Shown one piece after another: positions 61,285 through 64,000 of a DNA stretch of 64,000 nt. A program made the position numbers and the translations under genes. The DNA comes from Magnetospirillum sp. SS-4 (GTDB taxonomy: Bacteria; Pseudomonadota; Alphaproteobacteria; Rhodospirillales; Magnetospirillaceae): the NCBI RefSeq assembly GCF_902729425.1, contig NZ_CACVCH010000092.1, forward strand, positions 1 to 64,000. Direction: 5' to 3'. How positions within the stretch are numbered: the first letter of the stretch is position 1; every line of letters begins with the position of its first letter. The notes beneath the pieces were generated by a model. That model was given only the letters and a program-made list of their open reading frames with translations. It did no database searches and was not told the DNA's origin.

Positions 61285-63054
61285 GTGAGCGAGCTGTTGA
61301 GGCGTCTTGATCCCTGGCTGGGACGGCCGGGGCTGACGGTGTGGATGCTGACCGGCGCCTTGGCCGGTCTGTACGGCTGGGTCCGCTTCGTCGGGACCTT
61401 CCGTTCCGAGACGCTGGTCTACGCCCGCTGGCTGGCCGGCGCGGTGGTCTATCCCGCCGGCAATCCGACCGCCGTCACCTTGTACGAGACGACGACGCCA
61501 TTCCACGGTCTGGTCGCCCTGCTGATGGGAGCCGGTCTGGACGACATCGCCATCACCCAGCTCAGCTGCGCCCTGAATGTCGCCGTCTATGCCCAGGCCA
61601 CGGCGCTGATGGTTTTCGTCCTGTCGCGTAATGTTCCGGCCGCCGTCATGCTTGGTCTCGTCCAGGCGGCCACCGCCGGCTTCCTGAGCGGGGCCGATTA
61701 TCCCTTCGTCATCGTCAACAACGAGAAATTGCTGGGATCGCTGGGGCTGGGACTGCAATTGCAGATCTTCGGCCTGATCGGACTGGGGCGCCCGACGCCG
61801 GCCCTGGCGCTGGTGGCGGCGCTGGCGATGGTTCATCCGGTATTCGCCGCCTTCAATGTCTTTCTGCTGGCGGCGGTGCGGATGGTCGACCGGTTCGGAG
61901 CGAATTGCCGCCCGTGGTCGGGCGGAATCCTGCTGGGGCTGGCCGTGGCCGCCTGGGCGCTGCTGCGGGCAGCCAAGCCCCATGTGGATCTGCCGCCGTC
62001 GCCCGATCCCGGGCTGGTGGACGCTTATTTCGCGTTGTGGGATGCCCACCGCAACATTCCGGTATCCCGCTATTCGCTGGTCATCCTGGCGGCGTCCCTG
62101 GCGGGCCTGGGGCTGGTTATCCTGTTGCGCCGCCAGGGGGGCGAACGGATTCGCGCCATGACCACCGCCCTGGCCCTGGCCGGGGCCATCGGCATCCTGT
62201 GCTGGGCCGGCTTTCACGCCCTGCGGCCGTGGCTTCCCACCATTTTCCTGATTCCGATGCCCAATCGCCTGTTGAATATCAGCGAGGCGCTGGTGTTTCC
62301 GGTGGTCGCGGGAACCTTGCTGGCCATGCGGCCGAAAGTCCCGCCGCTGATCGCGCTGGCGGCGCTGTCGCTGGTGATGCTGGCCGGTGGCCTGGCCCAG
62401 GAACTGGGGGCCATCAAGCTTGGCGATCCGGCTTATTCGATGGCCAAGGCCGGCGAGAAGCTGGTGCTGATGGCGGCGATGGCCGCCATGGCCTGGGCGC
62501 TTCTGACCGGGCGCGTCGCCCTGGCCGGGGCCGGTGAGAACAGGCCGAAGGCGGGGGGACTGGCCGCGAGGGTGCCGCTGGCGGCGGTCTGGCTGGCGGT
62601 GGGGCTTGGCGTCGTTGGAGCGGGGGCGGCGACGCGGAGCCCGGACCCGTTCGAGTCCGTCCGCGAGCTGTTCGACCGGCTGGCCAAGTCGGGAGGAGTG
62701 GTGGCGGCTTTCGAGAACCTGAATCTGACCAAGTCTCCCATCCGCAATGCCGAGCTTTTCTCGTTCCAGTGCCTGGACGTGCTGCCTTATTCGACGCGGT
62801 CGATTCCGGCGGTGGCGCGGGTGATGGGCGAGGTCTACGGCGCCGACTTTCTCCGCCCGCCCGAGGCCAATTATCGGCTGGGCGTGTTCAACGAGGTCGA
62901 CATGGATGCCATGGCGCGGCGGTCCACCGAGGAATGGAAGGCGTTGGGCGCCCGCCACGGCTTTCACTTCGTCATCACCAACGGCGGCCGCCAGCTTGCC
63001 TTGCCCATGGTCGACCTGGGCATGATCCGGCTGTTCATCATTCCGCAGGAATAG
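61285..63054 (+). CDS. Unrecognised multi-spanning membrane protein
   Basis: The 589-residue product starts at GTG 61285 after GGGGGGA. Ten or more hydrophobic segments cover residues 20–430 (LTVWMLTGALAGLYGWVRFV; AALAMVHPVFAAFNVFLLAA; LGLAVAAWALLRAAK; LVIPLRRQ-like turns). A soluble C-terminal domain of about 130 residues follows (FAENLNLTKSPIRNAELFSF-like region and GVFNEVDMDAMARRSTEEWK). The layout recalls glycosyltransferase-type or polymerase-type membrane proteins (for example GT-C enzymes), but no catalytic motif is seen. Neighbouring genes give no clue. Confidence 0.75.
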   Translation: MSELLRRLDPWLGRPGLTVWMLTGALAGLYGWVRFVGTFRSETLVYARWLAGAVVYPAGNPTAVTLYETTTPFHGLVALLMGAGLDDIAITQLSCALNVAVYAQATALMVFVLSRNVPAAVMLGLVQAATAGFLSGADYPFVIVNNEKLLGSLGLGLQLQIFGLIGLGRPTPALALVAALAMVHPVFAAFNVFLLAAVRMVDRFGANCRPWSGGILLGLAVAAWALLRAAKPHVDLPPSPDPGLVDAYFALWDAHRNIPVSRYSLVILAASLAGLGLVILLRRQGGERIRAMTTALALAGAIGILCWAGFHALRPWLPTIFLIPMPNRLLNISEALVFPVVAGTLLAMRPKVPPLIALAALSLVMLAGGLAQELGAIKLGDPAYSMAKAGEKLVLMAAMAAMAWALLTGRVALAGAGENRPKAGGLAARVPLAAVWLAVGLGVVGAGAATRSPDPFESVRELFDRLAKSGGVVAAFENLNLTKSPIRNAELFSFQCLDVLPYSTRSIPAVARVMGEVYGADFLRPPEANYRLGVFNEVDMDAMARRSTEEWKALGARHGFHFVITNGGRQLALPMVDLGMIRLFIIPQE

Positions 63055-63072
63055 GGGCGCCGGCCGGCGGGA

Positions 63073-64000
63073 TCAGCTTTCCATCGCCAGCACGCCGCCC
63101 AGAAGGCCTTCGATGGCGGTCCGGTCAAGGTCGCGGGTGATGAAGACGATGCGGGTGCGGCGGTCGTCGTCGGGCCATTCCGGCAGCGGCGCCGGGGGGT
63201 GAAAGACGTGCTGCACCCCGTGGATGGCCAGGGGCAGGTCGGATTCGCGGGCATTGACGATGCCCTTGATGCGCAGCAGGTTCTCGCCCTTGGACGCGAT
63301 CATCAGCTCCAGCGCGAAGCCCAGCGCCGTCCACGATACCGGCTGGTCGGCGGTGAAGACGAAGGCCTGGATGTGGGCGTCGTGGCGGTTGGGGTCGTGA
63401 TGGTGATGATGGCCCTGGCGCCGGGCGGCCTCGTGGGCGCGATAGGCCTCTTCGTTCAGCCAGCGGGCCACGTCGGGAATCTTGACGTCCTTGCGGAACA
63501 GCCCGGCGTCCAGGATGTCGGCGGGATCGACCCGGCCCATGGCGGCGGCGACGATGGGCGCGGCCGGGTTGAGCAGCCGCAGCCGTTCGCGCTGCATTTC
63601 CACCCGGGTCGGGTCTGCGATATCGGCCTTGGTCAGGATCAGCCGGTCGGCGACGGCGGCCTGTTTGACCGCCTCGGCATGGGCGTTCAGGGTGGCCTCG
63701 CCGTTGACGGCATCGACGGTGGAGACGATGCCGTCCAGCTTGTAGCGGCTGGAAATCAGCGGATCGGTCATCAGGGTGTGAATGATGGGAGCCGGATCGG
63801 CCAGCCCGGTGGTCTCGATCATCATGCGGCCGAATTCGGGAATCTCGCCCTTGACCCGGCGCAGGAACAGGTCGCGCATGCCCTCGACCAGATCGCCCCG
63901 CACGGTGCAGCACATGCAGCCCGATTGCAACAGTACCACGTCCTCGGCCAGCTTGCGCACCAGCAGGTGGTCGAGGCCGACGGCGCCGAACTCGTTGATC
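63073..64000 (-). CDS. COG0523 (CobW/P47K-type) GTPase, 5' part beyond the window
   Basis: The gene runs off the right edge; the visible part starts inside the protein at INEFGAVGLDHLLVRKL. It has the metal-binding LLQSGCMCCTVRGDLVEGMR (C-x-C-C), the switch region IETTGLADPAPIIHTLM, the guanine-binding LILTKADIAD, and a histidine run QGHHHHHDPNRHDAHIQ. The C-terminal CobW_C domain ends with RIVFITRDLDRTAIEG. The GTP-binding P-loop is upstream of the window. Family members hand zinc, cobalt or other metals to client enzymes; the metal is not decidable. Confidence 0.93.
   Translation of the reverse strand, partial: INEFGAVGLDHLLVRKLAEDVVLLQSGCMCCTVRGDLVEGMRDLFLRRVKGEIPEFGRMMIETTGLADPAPIIHTLMTDPLISSRYKLDGIVSTVDAVNGEATLNAHAEAVKQAAVADRLILTKADIADPTRVEMQRERLRLLNPAAPIVAAAMGRVDPADILDAGLFRKDVKIPDVARWLNEEAYRAHEAARRQGHHHHHDPNRHDAHIQAFVFTADQPVSWTALGFALELMIASKGENLLRIKGIVNARESDLPLAIHGVQHVFHPPAPLPEWPDDDRRTRIVFITRDLDRTAIEGLLGGVLAMES

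Overview
The window is GC-rich chromosomal DNA from an alphaproteobacterium, most likely of the Rhodospirillales (Magnetospirillum-like). The evidence is the gene order coiled-coil protein–zapA–6S RNA–5-FCL, the ubiTUV trio for oxygen-independent ubiquinone synthesis, the Mla and EipB envelope genes, several large sensor kinases and a Liv-type aromatic acid cluster. The genus is an inference from gene style; no 16S gene or magnetosome gene is present. Coding density is very high, and many neighbouring genes overlap by ATGA or TGATG.

Layout. Positions 1–2370 are a scrambled accessory patch: a truncated lower-GC gene, a ParE/ParD-type toxin–antitoxin pair, the tail of a MucR-type regulator cut by an IS630-family fragment, a 42-bp perfect palindrome, an IS3-family orfB fragment and a beheaded gene. 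All of this abuts the 3' side of tRNA-Ala(CGC) at 2371–2446, which looks like the edge of an old island. From 2512 to 5463 are two overlapping unknown genes that share a motif, then an EipB-family (DUF1849) envelope protein and a TPR-like protein. From 5692 to 18020 lie three large sensor kinases, a receiver-domain protein, ubiTUV and two unrecognised genes. From 18204 to 27731 are housekeeping genes: aspS, cyaY, tyrS, anmK, a SulP transporter with a tandem Usp protein, zapA, 6S RNA, fau and ymdB.

From 27752 to 35833 come an MlaC-like protein, an aldehyde dehydrogenase with a TPP-dependent enzyme, pncC/pgpA and a MacAB/DevABC-like exporter. From 35983 to 40488 are dapA–smpB, a glycosyltransferase-like protein, a CopZ-like copper chaperone behind a near-perfect CueR-type promoter, and mlaA with a second mlaC. 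From 40516 to 45260 are a fourth sensor kinase, motB/motA and an HU gene with a clear terminator.

From 45473 to 56272 is a catabolic block. A branched-chain-type ABC transporter (livJHMGF) is followed on the same strand by a feruloyl-CoA-synthase-like ligase, a thiolase and an acyl-CoA dehydrogenase, with a divergent 3-hydroxyacyl-CoA dehydrogenase. Together they suggest uptake, CoA activation and beta-oxidation-like shortening of an aromatic or phenylpropanoid acid. From 56380 to the end are a metallo-beta-lactamase-fold hydrolase, a SqrR/BigR-type ArsR regulator, the isoprenoid operon xseB–ispA–dxs, an unrecognised multi-spanning membrane protein, and a COG0523 (CobW-type) GTPase cut by the window end.

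No CRISPR array, prophage or obvious new multi-gene defence system was found. The most unusual items are the motif-sharing overlapping pair at 2512–3293, the copper promoter at 38449, the palindrome at 1791, the divergent operators at 8335 and 55131, and the unrecognised gene at 13515.
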